A stretch of 64,000 nucleotides of DNA. Origin: Dillenia suffruticosa (lineage: Eukaryota; Streptophyta; Magnoliopsida; Dilleniales; Dilleniaceae). The notes under the pieces are model-generated. The model was not told the DNA's origin. It was given only the letters and a program-made list of their open reading frames with translations, and did not search any database. Both the position numbers and the translations under genes were made by a program. Location: contig JAVTVX010000010.1 of the NCBI GenBank assembly GCA_033439265.1, positions 16,027,490 through 16,091,489 of the forward strand, read 5' to 3'. Below are positions 10,564 through 28,089 of the stretch, piece after piece (the first letter of the stretch is position 1; every line of letters begins with the position of its first letter).

Positions 10564-13409
10564 TCACTTGTCATCAATGGAAGAACTATCTTCCTTGCCA
10601 AAATTCTGATACTCGTACAACCTGGCACAGACTAGAAAATAGATGAAGTTTAGTAGCCCAATCACAAGCACTGTCCAGTACATGTTATCCAGCCTTCCAT
10701 AATTTATGTCATCCGGTAACCATCTGGTGACCCTCCGAACCAGATCAACAATGGCCGTGCTCAAATAGAATGCGATCCCAATGATCAATGCAGCCATTGC
10801 AGTGGCCGTGCCTTTAAGCGATGAGGGGAATTCTTTGTAGTAAAGTGAAACATTTCCAGGGAAATGAAATGCTTCTCCCATGCCGAGCAACACCAATTGC
10901 GGGAACAGCCACAACCCTGACATTGGCACCACGGATCCAACATTTTCATGATCTGAGTTGTGGATATGGGCATGTGCTATTTTCAGTCGCTTGGCTTCAA
11001 CAATGGCTGAGACAGTTATGCCAAGTATGTTGAACACGTGGCCTGCTCCAATTCGTTGTATGGGTGTCAGAGGTCGACCAATCAGCTTCTGCCATGTGGG
11101 ATACAAAAACCTGTCTATGAAGGGTACAAAAAATGATGCAGAAAGAATGACAACAACCGGGAAGGAACCGGCCGGGATTTTGAAATGGGAGCCTAGGTGT
11201 CTGTCCATGGTAAGAGCTTGGAGGACTGCCAAGCTGATGATAACACCAATAGGTGTGCTTAGAAATAGATTGCTCGACCAAACTGGGAAAATTCTGATCA
11301 AGGATTTTAAGTCCTCCACTTGCTGCATTGTGCATAGTCTCCATTTTCTTGCAACTAAACCATCAGGGGTGATGTCTCCTTCAGTTATCAGAGCTGCCCG
11401 GTTCAGAAATCTGCAGTACATCAGTCAAATTTTATTTTATTTTTATTTTGAAAATGAACCGGTTGAATATTGTTTTGTTTAGATTACCATTATATATACC
11501 ACTTATCCATTATTTAGATATCCAATATATATGCAATGCAACTTGTGGATCATAATACCAACGACATGTGAGTTTATTGGCAGAACACTAGACTTTTTTA
11601 ATCAGAAATTCAGGGTTCGAGTCTTTAAAATGAAAAAATATGCACAAGGAGAATCAGCCCCTAAATTGGGCTCTACAACTATTTGAACCGGATTAGTTGA
11701 ATTTTCGGATACCGAAGGTCAAGTAAAAAAAAAAAAAAAATTAAAACTTGTGGAGTATAATTTTGTCACATTAATAAATGGTGCACTTCTAGAAGAAAGG
11801 CAATAAACAATCTGTTGGCCATGATATTCATAGTGGGAGTTTAGCGGGAATATTTCAAGTCAAGTGATGCGATTAAAATCGAATCCACCAATCCAAAAAA
11901 GATTTAGACTTCCTTTAACATAGTTATTTTCTGATGGCCTCTAACCATACTAAGGGAGAAGCTTCAGCTAGACGCACGAGACTTTCTTCATCAATCCATT
12001 TCTTGGATTCCCCACCAGCACAATTACAAGGTGATGTAATCTACTCAGCGGGGAATATCTTCCTGAAGCTCTCTACTAATGAAAAGCAGATCAGAATTTT
12101 AGGATTTTTACGCACAAGTAACAGGAGAGGACCACCAACTCCCTTGTAGACCCTTGGGATCAATCCCAAGGTGAAGCCAGAAATTTATCATAGCGGGACA
12201 AAATCAACATATACATTTGAGTTATAATTTGATAAGACAGAGAATTATAATTTTTAAAGGGACAAACCACATCCAAATTTTAATTTTTTAAAATTATATA
12301 CAAAATTTTTTCCTCAAATATTAGGGGGATGGTTACCCCTCCCCCCCCCCCCAAAGGCGGGGGGAGAGGGCCTGTGTATCAGCTTTAAACCAACAAAAAC
12401 TCCCATCCAAGTCTAAGCCTAATATAATGTTTGGTGGTGTATCATTGCCACTTTAAGTTCCTAAGAAGAAGTTCCAAACACTGAAGACCCAACATAAGCA
12501 ACATAAAAGACTACCTAATTATATCTGCAAACTTTCTCACCGCTAAAAATTTAACATCATCGCTTGTGGTTGGTAGCAAGCAGTTTTGAGAAGTCTGTAT
12601 TCATCAGTGCCTATGAGGGAAAAAATCATTGCCAAATTGAATACTGAAACAGTCATCATGGTCTCAGAAGAAAGTGAAATACTACTATGGGGATACCATC
12701 TCATAAGAATCATGCCATATATAACTAAAGTAGTCACTAATCTTTAACAACTCTAAATAATGCTCATTTTATTGAAGCAACCAATAAGATGTCAATAACA
12801 ATAATAATAATATGTACCTGAAGCTTTTTGAAGGCACTCCATTCATCTTTGTCGCTGCTCCATCATGACTGCAGTAATAGTCTTCAATTCTTTTGGAAAG
12901 AGGAACCTTCATTTTTCTAATGGTTGCAACAAAAACACGAGCTAGATCCAGAAATGGACTCCCTTGTGGCTTAATGTGGCAACAAAACCGGTTTCCAAAT
13001 AAGAAAATAGCTAGAGTAATCGCATTAACCACCAAACATATCCCGAAACCCCATCTCCAACTCACATTATCCTCTATGTAGACAACTGCAGTACCACTCA
13101 ACATAACAAAGAAGTACATAGTGAAGAAATACCAATTAAAGAAGATCTCCTGATCCTCTGTCTTATTGAATTGGTTAGCTCCCATGGTTCCTATAATGAA
13201 GCGTGTACCTCCTATCCCAATCGTTGCAAGTACTGTTGCCAGATATAGGACACTGAGTTGTGTTTTGGATGGGCTAGGGCACATGCTTGAACCCTTTTCA
13301 CAGTGTTGAGGCCTCAAGGAGTCGAGCCACACAATCAAGTTGAACAATGAGAGTCCCTACAAGTGCATGCTATATAATAGCAGTAGTAGCAGATATTGAA
13401 AAAAAAAAA

Positions 13410-13440
<31 letters not shown>

Positions 13441-13457
13441 AAGAGGCAGAAGAGGAA

Positions 13458-13488
<31 letters not shown>

Positions 13489-13780
13489 AATCTACCAGTA
13501 TACAGATACAAGAGGAAGTTGCGACGACCAAATAGCATCCTGACAAGGTGTCTGCGATGATTGCACCCACAACTGGAAATAGGCTAACACAGCCGTTGAG
13601 CACGTTCCCAATTTGAGTGGCCTTGATGCTTCCGACATTGAACGCCTGAATCAAAAATACAACCAGGTTTCCCAACCAGCCCCCAGCAGCAATTCCTGTG
13701 CCAATGACTACACCTGCTCATAATAATAGTCATGGCAACACTTCATAGCTGTATGTTAATGTATATATATGTGTGTGTGT

Positions 13781-13821
<41 letters not shown>

Positions 13822-13910
13822 ATGATGACTGGAAAGGTGACCCAACCGCCAAGTTTGGAGTTTACATAAGATGTTTGAGCCACCATATCCTCAACAAGCA
13901 TGTCAACCAT
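10564..13910 (-). CDS. NPF2-type (NAXT-like) transporter, second intact copy
   Basis: Predicted 564-aa transporter from exons 13910-13820, 13713-13496, 13356-12818 and 11410-10564. Lengths sum to 1695 nt with consistent phases and GT-AG borders. The N-terminus MVDMLVEDM is unlike the other copies, then SKLGGWVTFPVII. Exon 2 has AAGGWLGNLVVFLIQAFNV, exon 3 SLRPQHC, GGTRFIIGTMGANQF and YIEDNVSWRWGFG, and exon 4 RFLNRAALITEGD, WRLCTMQQVEDLK, LQALTMDRHLG, FHFPGNVSLYYKEFP and a 25-residue acidic tail ending SSSIDDK. The ExxE[RK] motif is missing here too, fitting the NAXT clade of NPF2. The start at 13910 is the first ATG in frame; ATG codons at residues 4 and 9 are alternatives. Intron 3 (1.4 kb) holds short open frames also present in the duplicate at 1-1337. 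Divergence from the copy at 9501-5540 is substantial, so this is an older paralogue. Confidence 0.9.
12336..12370. repeat. Poly-C run followed by G-rich arm, second copy
   Basis: Counterpart of 845-879, inside intron 3 of the intact NPF gene, with one or two bases difference in run length. Confidence 0.8.
12543..12737 (-). other. Open frame inside NPF intron 3, unrecognised
   Basis: Twin of the open frame at 1257-1075, with the same core. The C-terminal end differs because of a small deletion relative to the other copy (reads EYRLLKTAC here). Conservation between copies only reflects recent duplication. It could be an alternative exon or residue of an inserted gene; coding function is not supported. 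Confidence 0.2.
13411..13490. repeat. (GAA)n microsatellite, interrupted, NPF intron 2
   Basis: Starts a few bases beyond the exon 2 donor (13496/13495). On the coding strand it forms a TTC-rich tract covering most of the 139-bp intron 2. Twin of 1929-2011. Confidence 0.95.
13761..13818. repeat. Compound (TA)(TG)(GA) microsatellite at NPF exon 1 donor
   Basis: TATA, then TG, then about 16 GA units ending two bases from the exon 1 donor (13820/13819). On the coding strand intron 1 begins GTCTCTCT. Same position as the repeats at 3161 and 9384. Confidence 0.95.
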
Positions 13911-15355
13911 GGCGAATGGTTGTCTCTGTCAGTGGCTTCTATTTTTTCTTTGTACTTGATAAGTTACTCGAAATGATAACCACAGTTAATTGTATATCTA
14001 TTTCAGTTCTGGTCTACTACTGCAACTAATCTCATCTTTTGAGATCATTTGATTTCTCTCAAACGAAACTGATATTTTGAAATCGTAGCACAAATTGTCC
14101 CTAAATAAGTTGCTGGTTCTCATACATCACCTGACCAATACAACCTACCAAACTACACTGGCTCTTTGTGGACTTATAGTCACGCCACAACCTTCATAGG
14201 GTCCACGCTGTTATTATTAAAATACATGATTCTTAGTAGTATGGCATCCTTCAACTTTATTTCCACTGAGAATATTTTTCACTTTCAGATACTTCTGTGA
14301 GGTGCTTCATCTAATATGCACTAAAATGTCTCTGAATAATGCCCATTATCCTATCAATGCTACAACAAACTTGAAAATTTATACCTTATGTCCAACCAAA
14401 ATATTCAAGTGTGCATTGAATGTGTTTGTAGTGAGGCGAGGCCCTCAGATTTGAGAAGCAAGTAGGATACTGTCTCTTTCTTTAAATATTTACCAGCAAT
14501 ATATGCCAATATTCCTCTCTCTGTCTCAAAAGTCAGATAGAGCAAAGTTTTCCTTCCACCAACGAGAACACTACTATCTTTTGTCACAACTTTTTAAGAA
14601 GTGGTAAATTTCCATACAAAGTTCGGGAGCTTGCCAGTCAAGTTTCTATAAAACTTTCAACATATCATAACCTGTGTCAAGTAATTTTTTGAACTTAGAC
14701 AATAAAAAGCAGTGATACCATTTGTTTAATCATCTTATCCAATAGCAGCATCCCCAAAATGTTCAGATCATGAACTGACAGAGTAGTGATCAACCATAGT
14801 TTCACATTCAACAACTTGCGCACTTCAAAAAGAATAGAATAAATAAAATAATAAGAGAAATACATCAATGTTTAAGTAATCAGGCTCTTATTATCAAAGA
14901 TATGAAAAACCAACAATTAGCATATTGTTGCAATTTGTTGTAACAATCAATACAATCCACTGTACACAGTGAACTCTAATACAACACATCAAACATACTA
15001 TCAAAGTGGTGAAAATAAACATGAAAATAACTAAAATCTTGTAAAATACACAAGATATAAAACCTAGTGGTCAACAGGAAGGAACTAACAAAATGGTGCT
15101 TGGAGGCGAGTGCTGCCTCCACATTTTTGTATTTAGAAATAATTGAGAGCAAAGCCAAAAGAACTGCTCAAGAACTGTAGCATATTAGAAACAACAAGAC
15201 AAGACTCTTCGTTTAATCTTACTTTTTTGTTGTTGACCGCCCATACTGAGTTGGTCTTATTATTAAAGCTTTTCGCAAATGGTAATTTTCTTCCCATCAC
15301 AATAGAAATATAAACAGAAGCATCATGAGGTGGCATGCTTATTTTCCAGTGGATA
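13911..15355. other. Intergenic region between NPF and MAPK genes
   Basis: No exon was recognised on either strand. It should hold the promoter of the NPF gene at 13910 and the 3' flank of the MAPK pseudogene. The sequence is moderately AT-rich without obvious repeats. Confidence 0.55.
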
Positions 15356-15947
15356 TTATGCATACTCGGGGTTTAATGCTAAGGCCTCCCTGTAGATCAT
15401 TTCCTTCATTTGCTCTTCACCAAAGGCTTGTTGCTCAAACACAAAGGAGAATGGCTCTGTGCAAACTGGTTCATCAGCAACATCATGCAATCTCGCAAGG
15501 TAAGGATGAGCCAAAGCTTCTTCAAGTACACCGAGAAACAAATTCACCATTAGGTTACAGAAGAAACCATAATGACAAACAGACGTAGGAAGAAACAAAC
15601 AGCTGATATAATGAGTCCAATTGTGAGGCACATCATCTTCTCGTAATATAGAATGCAGAATTAGAAGGATCACTTTGCCACATTTATTATACAACAAGGT
15701 ACTATTTCAATCCATCCAAAAAAAATTTAGATGGCAAACAAGGATAAGAAAAGCACCTGTGATTCTCTTGGTGGGATCAAATGTCAACATCTTGTCAACT
15801 AGATCAATGGCCAAAGGATGAACATGAGGGAAAAGGTTTGCTAGGGGCTGACGAGGATGTGGAGAATGTTGCCGGATATATCTTCTTGCATCCTCATTCC
15901 TCAAAAACCCAAGATCAGACTCAGCAGGAGTTCCAAGAAGCTACACA

Positions 15948-16619
<672 letters not shown>

Positions 16620-17052
16620 CTAAAATCGAGCTAAGAAACAAAACAACAACAAAGTCATATATTACCTGACAGTGTTCCTCGGATAAAGCCTGATTGGAGC
16701 GAATAATTTGATGGAGATCAGTATCCATGAGTTCAGTGCAATGTACACATCAGTAAATTCTCTCCTAGTAGGTGGAGGGATCACGTCTCTAATGGCTATG
16801 ACCTGTCATTAAAACATAAAGCCAATGTTGAAAACAATCTGCAAAAAGAGATTGTTGAAAATTGGACGAAACATTTCTTTGCCCCTAACCCGCTAGACCC
16901 ATTTAACAGTTAAGTTCTAGAAAACGCTTTTTTTGTGAAAATCACTTCAATTTGACTTCTAAAATTAGACTGTCCTACTCCATTGTCTCAAATAATAATA
17001 TGAATTTTACCATAGTGCTCCTAAACTAGGTCTATAAAACAAATACGAGTAG

Positions 17053-17098
17053 CTCAAGTTCAACTCAAGTTCAACTCAAGTTCAACTCAAGCTCAACT
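17053..17098. repeat. 11-bp minisatellite in MAPK intron 2
   Basis: Four copies of a unit close to CTCAAGTTCAA lie within the 785-bp intron between exons 2 and 3. Confidence 0.85.
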
Positions 17099-17973
17099 TC
17101 TTAATAATAAATGAGAGGAGTCTAAGCTCATATTGAGAATTAACAGTAATGTTAGACGAACTAAATAAGTAAATTGTTAGATCAAATCTTAAGTGACAAT
17201 TCATATTAGAAAAAAAAAATAACAAAAAAATTGGGGGGAAAAAAACACTATGATGGGCTGAACCACCACGTAAGATTTAATTCATTTGGTCCTCGTTTGG
17301 CTCCTTTGTCATTATTCAAGAATTACCCGTTAAACCACACACAAGCTATCACCCGAATGGTTCCCTATAAAAACATGAATTAAATGCAACCTTTGCATTG
17401 CAACCATTTAGTCGCTAGGCTTGGCTAGAAACAGGGGAAATTTTCGGAAATCTGCTCTAGAAGAAAGTAGATGTCCCCAGATAAAATTAGCTTAGACTTT
17501 GTATATTTTTTGCCCTAAATTGAAGTCCAATACAAAAGTTTCCAAAATAAGAAGAATTTGATCGAAATTAGTGGCGGGAGGGCATACGTTTTCGTGGTTG
17601 AAATGGCGAAGAAGTTTGATTTCCCTCAGCGTCCGCTTAGCATCCATATGATTACCGAAGGCGTTCGCTGTTTTCTTGATCGCAACGATCTCGTTCGTCT
17701 CCGAATACAATACCGAGCATCAAACTTTAAAAGAATCGAATCAAAAACATCATACATGGAATCTTAGAGAAGAGAGAAGAGAGAGAAAAATACAGAAAAA
17801 TACCAGACGATTCCATAAGCACCGCGACCGATAGGCATGATCGGAGGTTGATACTTGGCCGTCACCTCAAACAAGATACCGAAAATGTTGTACTGAATGA
17901 ATTGGCCACCATGAGTCAGAACCGCCGGGAATTCACCCACTTGATTCTGCGCCGATGCATTTGCCATTCTCAT

Positions 17974-20358
17974 CGTATTTAGTTCCAAGCAGACACGAGG
18001 AGCGACGGGCGAAAACGCGCTTCCAGCTGATCCTACCGTGGAGATTATCCAGGATCTATGCCCGCCTTTGATCTGACGGCTATTATTTGATTTAACCGTC
18101 AAAGGCCAATACCTGTTAGTGTTCTTGAATCGCTCTGGTTACGTCCGTCTGAACCGAGTTAGTGACCCTATCTGACCTGTTGAGCTTATGAGAAAGATCA
18201 AGCCACTCCTACATGGGAAAAATAAAATACACCAAGGGTCGTTTCTCTTTAAAAAACTATTCTATTTTAAATTTTATTTTAAAAAATAAAAAACATTAAT
18301 TATTTTTTTACTAATTTTATCTTTATTTATTGTTAACGTGAATAATCGATTATGACATAATAAATTTAGTTAAAATTTGGATAATATTTATTTAGGAACC
18401 TTTGGAAAGAAGTCCTTAAATCGGTAAATATTTATTTGATCTTCCTTTAACGTTTGTGCATTAAAAAAAATAAATTTTTATACTAAATTAAAATTATGAT
18501 TATATTTATAAAAATCAATCACACCTTCCATTTTCTTCTTTATTGCCCAAGTGGGCCTTTTTCTCTCATTATAAAAATAAAAAAATAAAAAAAATAAACA
18601 AGAATTGTAAAAATTGAATTGAATTTGATTAATATGTTTGACCTGTCACTGCCAGAGGGATAAGCAACATACTCAGCCCCCGCATTTCCGCCTAATCTGT
18701 TAACCATTCCGAATTAATTAATAATTTCTCAGCTGTCAGAAATGGAGTTCCCAACGATCTTATTAATCGCAATATGAAGGGCGATAAGATTGCATGCCCT
18801 AAATCCTGGCCGGCAATAATGAAAACCAACTGCTTTTTGGGAGAGAAAAGTCAAGTTCCATTGCTTTAATTAGAGAGAGAGTCCAGCACGTACGAACGCG
18901 TGATCTGAACATGAACTCAGTATTCCCCACTGCCCACTCACTGATGGGCATTGAACCGGGATTGTGTCGGGAGAGTAATAGTAATAATTTAAAATAAAAT
19001 CTGTTTTCATTAAACTTACTCTCATAAATAATTTTTTTTCCTCGTATGCTTGAATTAGAAAAAAAAAAATTTCATATTTTACTTAGTTTTCAATAATAAT
19101 TTTTAACCATTTTTTAGAGAAAAAAGAGAAGAGAAATTCATTTCATTCAATAAAAAAGAAAGACAATTTTTTATCTTATATTATTTAATTTTTCTTTTTT
19201 TCTCTCTCCCTTATCCCTATGGCAAAATTGTTTAAGGGGTAAAAGGTTCAGAGAGTAATATTTCACCTTATTTTTCCTCCTAAAACAGATGTCGATGATA
19301 TGATTTCCGGAACACAAGGAATAATAATTTTTGCTTAAAATTCTTCCACAAATTAAAAAAAAAAAAAAGGAAGGAAAATGGAAACGAGGAGATAGAGGGA
19401 TGGGAAGAGAGATGGGCGAATGGTAAAGGGAAAGAAGAAAATAGCAAGATGTTATGAATGGGATTTGAAAGGTATATATGATTAGAGTAATATGTCTCGG
19501 TTATAAAGATGGTTGAGTGTATAAGGATTACAATGTGAAATATTGAAAGTTAGCAGAGGCCAATACAGTAGAAGAGTTTTGTTATTTATTTATTTATTCA
19601 TTTTATTCTTACCATTTATACAGATTATTTCTAGTGAAACAAATTTTCTAACACTGATTAGATTAGATCCAAGTATGGAGTTAGACCACCGGCCGACCTT
19701 CAGCCTAGGCACGAACCTTTGGTGGCCTGCGTGGTGCTCTCCCATTCACAACCTTAGAGATGGATGTGATTGTCGGTCACATTTGGGAAGCTAAGTGGTA
19801 AAGATAGAGAGGAGAGAGAGAGGAGAGAGAGAGAAGAGAGAGATAGGAAACTAGGTGACTTCATTAATTGGGCTCTGACAGGAAATTTCATTTGAAAGAC
19901 GACAAAAAAGGAAAATGGGGCTACCTTGTAAGGTTCAGCGAATGACGATCAATGTCATTGTCAACATTTCAAAGAAAGACCAACCAAGCAACTCTTAAAA
20001 ATAATAATAATAATAATAATTTCAAGTGATCAATGTCATTGCACAAGACAAACAAAACCCAAATTCATATGAAGAGAATCAGCTCTCTCTATTAGCTTTC
20101 ACAAGTAAAATGAGGCATCAAGAGTAGCAAAAGAAACATAGTCACGCTTTAAATCCAAATATCAAAATGATAGTCTAAATAAATTCATCTTATTTTACAA
20201 GATGGTGGCTACAATTTCAGAAAAGCCAAAGATCACAAAAATAGCAAAAACTGAGCACAATTCCCATCCAGCATTATCAGGCTACAAAACAAGTATTTGC
20301 AGAAACACAAAAATCAAGTGATGCATGCCTGCCACCCCCATCCCCTTTCTCCGAGTGC
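17974..20358. other. Intergenic region between MAPK and APX genes
   Basis: No gene was recognised. The region includes the former promoter side of the MAPK pseudogene, AT-rich sequence from 18.2 to 19.4 kb, a GA-rich tract near 19801-19850 and an ATA repeat near 20001-20019. A short plus-strand open frame at 19543-19794 has no recognisable homology and is ignored. Confidence 0.55.
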
Positions 20359-22846
<2,488 letters not shown>

Positions 22847-22858
22847 GCCTCCGTTTTT

Positions 22859-22979
22859 CTGTAACATTCACAAAAAATAAAAAATAAAAAAAATGCCATC
22901 GGCATTTCAAACGACTAATTAGAGAACAGATCGGAGAAATGGAGAGAGAAAGGTCTGAAGACCGGGGGCGATTACGAAC
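22859..22979 (-). other. Intron in the 5'UTR of APX copy 1
   Basis: A donor (TAAG|GTTCGTAATCG) at 22980/22979 and an acceptor (GTTACAG) at 22860-22859 flank a 121-bp intron that ends 12 nt before the ATG. The second APX gene has the same arrangement. A leader intron is known for cytosolic APX genes. Confidence 0.8.
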
Positions 22980-22981
22980 CT

Positions 22982-22982
<1 letters not shown>

Positions 22983-23017
<35 letters not shown>
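22983..23017. repeat. (GA)n in the APX copy 1 leader
   Basis: About 17 GA units lie in the 5'UTR immediately upstream of the leader-intron donor; on the coding strand it is a CT tract. The second APX gene has only a short GA stretch there. Confidence 0.9.
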
Positions 23018-23020
<3 letters not shown>

Positions 23021-23094
23021 GACTTGAGAGTGAAACCCTAAGCAGTGAAGGAACGAGTAGACCACGAGCTCACTTGGCGGCCAGAAAGGTGAGG

Positions 23095-23101
23095 TTATAT
23101 A
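23095..23101 (-). promoter_or_regulatory. TATA box of APX copy 1
   Basis: TATATAA on the minus strand, about 115 bp upstream of the leader-intron donor. The surrounding blocks (CGGCCAGAAA and ACCACGAG on the plus strand) are conserved around the TATA box of the second APX gene, which supports the call. Transcription would start near 23065. Confidence 0.7.
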
Positions 23102-23119
23102 GGCCTGAGGGTACAGAAA

Positions 23120-25535
23120 TTTTTTAGTGGATTATTTTGGGCCGTTGAATTTAAACGATCTTGTGATTTTCCGATTGACGGATGAGATTTGCTTGAAGAA
23201 GATCAATGTACGGTCAGGTTGTGTTGTATTAGGTGGAAAAAACTAAAAGGAAGAATTGGAAAAAACAGTGTTTGCGGAAACAAATTCGGACTTTGTGACA
23301 GCCAATAGGAGGCAGTGACAGTGATTAGTGCTAAATGAACGAAATAACTAGAATGCCCTTGTGCCAGTGTGAACGGAATCGATTAGGTGTATTTCTGCAC
23401 ACCAAATCTCCGCTACATCGAATTGACTTGTGTTTTTAGCACACGCCAATGAATCGGGAAGTGTGATTAACGATATTATATTTTATCTTCATAATTAAAA
23501 TACCAAATTTGGTTTATTTGATTTTTAGGATCATACATTAAATTAATGAGCCATGGCTAGTGGTAATGGTAAGCAGAAAAAAAAAAGAAATATTCTTTTC
23601 ACATTATTCAATTATTAGTGTATATATTTTCTTTCCGATTTACATAATTGACTTATAAATTTTTATTTATAAGTTAGATATTGCCACCAAATATCCGAAA
23701 TTTACATTCACAAAATTATTGATGTTTCTTCGGAAACTTGTAGACACTTTTCAAAAACGTCGTATTGCCCTAATATTTTATAAAAAAAAATGCCTACTAA
23801 GAATATTCTAAAAAAGGATTTAGTGTTCAAATATAATTTTTTTCTCCAAATTGGAAATAGGAAAACGTGGTTCTCCTTTTTCTGGATAATAATTTGAGTT
23901 TTTCTATTTTTTTTTCCAATCCTAGAAAACTCAGTTTCCGAAAATATTCATAAATTTCTATCGATCAAAAATTTTGATCCCATTAGAATTTTGAAAATAA
24001 AATAAAATAAATTTAGCTAAATTCAACAAAGCTTTCATAAGGCCTAGGCATCAAAGAAATCTCATTTACAAAAAGGTAAATGTAATGAGTTTGCATTGTT
24101 TGTAGTAGCAAAGCTATCGTAAGTATCATATGCATTTAATTGGACACTTAAGCTATACCATTTACTTTGTAAAATTACGAAATACATGACAACATGAATA
24201 AATAATATTTACACCATTTTCATTAATATGGTTATCCTCTTAATTGAATTATTTTAAATATTTTTTGTTTAATAAAATAATTTAAGTCAATATAATTATT
24301 TATTAGACTAATTCATTAATAATTCAATGCTGACTCATAATCAACATGATTATTCATTTTTTTTCTATTAAAAGATTTATAGGGTTGTAGTAAGAGTTAA
24401 TTCTTTCATGAATATTTATTTAAGGCTGCACAGCAGATAAAATTCACCTGGAAGGGTATTTGTGTCAAACCAGCTCTCCAATACAGTAGGGGACTACTAA
24501 ATATCAATATCAGTACGTGTGAACGCGTTTATATATGTGAAGATTCCTCCGTGGTGAGGCACAGCGCCTATCTGACTCCTCAATTTAATTGGCCCATGTG
24601 GCATAACGAGCAAAAACCGGGACTTTCGCAGATAAAGGAGCGAGTGGATTTCCTGTCTTCTGGGCTCAACAAGATAAAGCAACGTAGAAAGGATTTTAAT
24701 CTTTACAACTGATTCTTTAATTATATACTTCGCAATTTTTTTTATAATCTTTTTCATGACCGAATACGATTATGACCTTATTAGACATGATAATTTGGCT
24801 CTATGCCCCACCCACCCCTTTTACGAAAAAGGGGAGTGGATGCGATAAAGCCAGGAGACAACATAGAAATGATTGGACTAATTATGGAATGGCCTTAACA
24901 AGTGCAGCATTTTGTAATCACACAGGGTATATACCAATGCCATGGGTCCATAACCTGGGTCTGCATTGAACGATGGGCCCACACACATCCAAAATTTGGG
25001 GTTGTGCCATCCCTTACACGGAAGCAAGGCTAGCGCTCCGCCTGCACAGCGCTGATTTTACCGAGAATCCCCAGAGACAAATTAATTTTACTCGGCGTGG
25101 TTCTTTTGGCCAGTCTTTGAGACTAAAAAACTTGATTCTGGACCGTCATGAAGCCTGGTAACCCTCAAAATTTTCAAAAATTAATGAATTAAGAGCTTTC
25201 CAACATATTACCAGTTAGGGTGTCTGCGCGACAGATATCCTGCAAACCGGAAAGATGGTAATGCCTTTAGATTGCTTCTTTGTCTGTCTCCCGGAATTTC
25301 GCATTTAGAGATGTTAAGAATACACTAATTTTCACCAACCAGAGAAAAAAATAGAAAAATGATGCTTCAGAAAGTTTATAGAATGAACCCCGTACATATA
25401 TTGAATAGGAAAAACAAGCATCGTTTGGAGAAGAAGCTTTTAAGAGGTTTCTCTCTTCTATTATTCTATTATAAAAACAACAAACAAGGCAGGCATGCCA
25501 GCCTCCAGTCCCCTCCCTTTCCCCCATCTGAGCGT
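23120..25535. other. Upstream region of APX copy 1 and spacer to copy 2
   Basis: No additional gene is recognised. It contains the APX copy 1 promoter and patches homologous to the region upstream of APX copy 2. AT-rich between 23.5 and 24.4 kb; more balanced composition between 24.4 and 25.3 kb. Confidence 0.55.
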
Positions 25536-27851
<2,316 letters not shown>

Positions 27852-27864
27852 CGCTTCTGTTTTT

Positions 27865-27977
27865 CTGCAATGTCCAAACCAAAAAACACGACCATCATTT
27901 TCGACGAATTAGAGAACAGATCGGAGAAATGGAGAGAGAGATAAGAGGATCTATGAAGATTTGTGTCGATTACGAAC
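27865..27977 (-). other. Intron in the 5'UTR of APX copy 2
   Basis: Donor AAG|GTTCGTAATCG at 27978/27977 and acceptor CATTGCAG at 27866-27865 bound a 113-bp intron ending 13 nt before the ATG. Same site and donor sequence as in copy 1. Confidence 0.8.
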
Positions 27978-28078
27978 CTTTTGAGAGAGAACCTGAGTAG
28001 GAGAGAGAGATGATAGTAAAACCCTCACCACAGAGTGACACGAGTTTACCACGAGCGCTCTCATACCGGCCAGAAAGA

Positions 28079-28085
28079 TTTTATA
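28079..28085 (-). promoter_or_regulatory. TATA box of APX copy 2
   Basis: TATAAAA on the minus strand about 100 bp upstream of the leader-intron donor. Flanks match those of the TATA box of copy 1. Start of transcription is expected near 28050. Confidence 0.7.
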
Positions 28086-28089
28086 GACC

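Larger units (their letters stand above)
11476..13586. repeat. Segmental direct duplication, copy 2 (partner 1-2106)
   Basis: This is the partner of the 1-2106 segment. It lies inside the intact NPF gene at 13910-10564 and is therefore probably the donor or ancestral copy. Exon 3, the poly-C/G run near 12340, the (GAA)n tract in intron 2 and the short open frames in intron 3 are all shared between the two copies. Confidence 0.93.

Noticed and set aside
11585-11640. GGTTCGAGTC box with a tRNA-like upstream word in NPF intron 3
   Set aside because: In the duplicate copy at 1-200 the box is missing, and no full tRNA cloverleaf can be formed.
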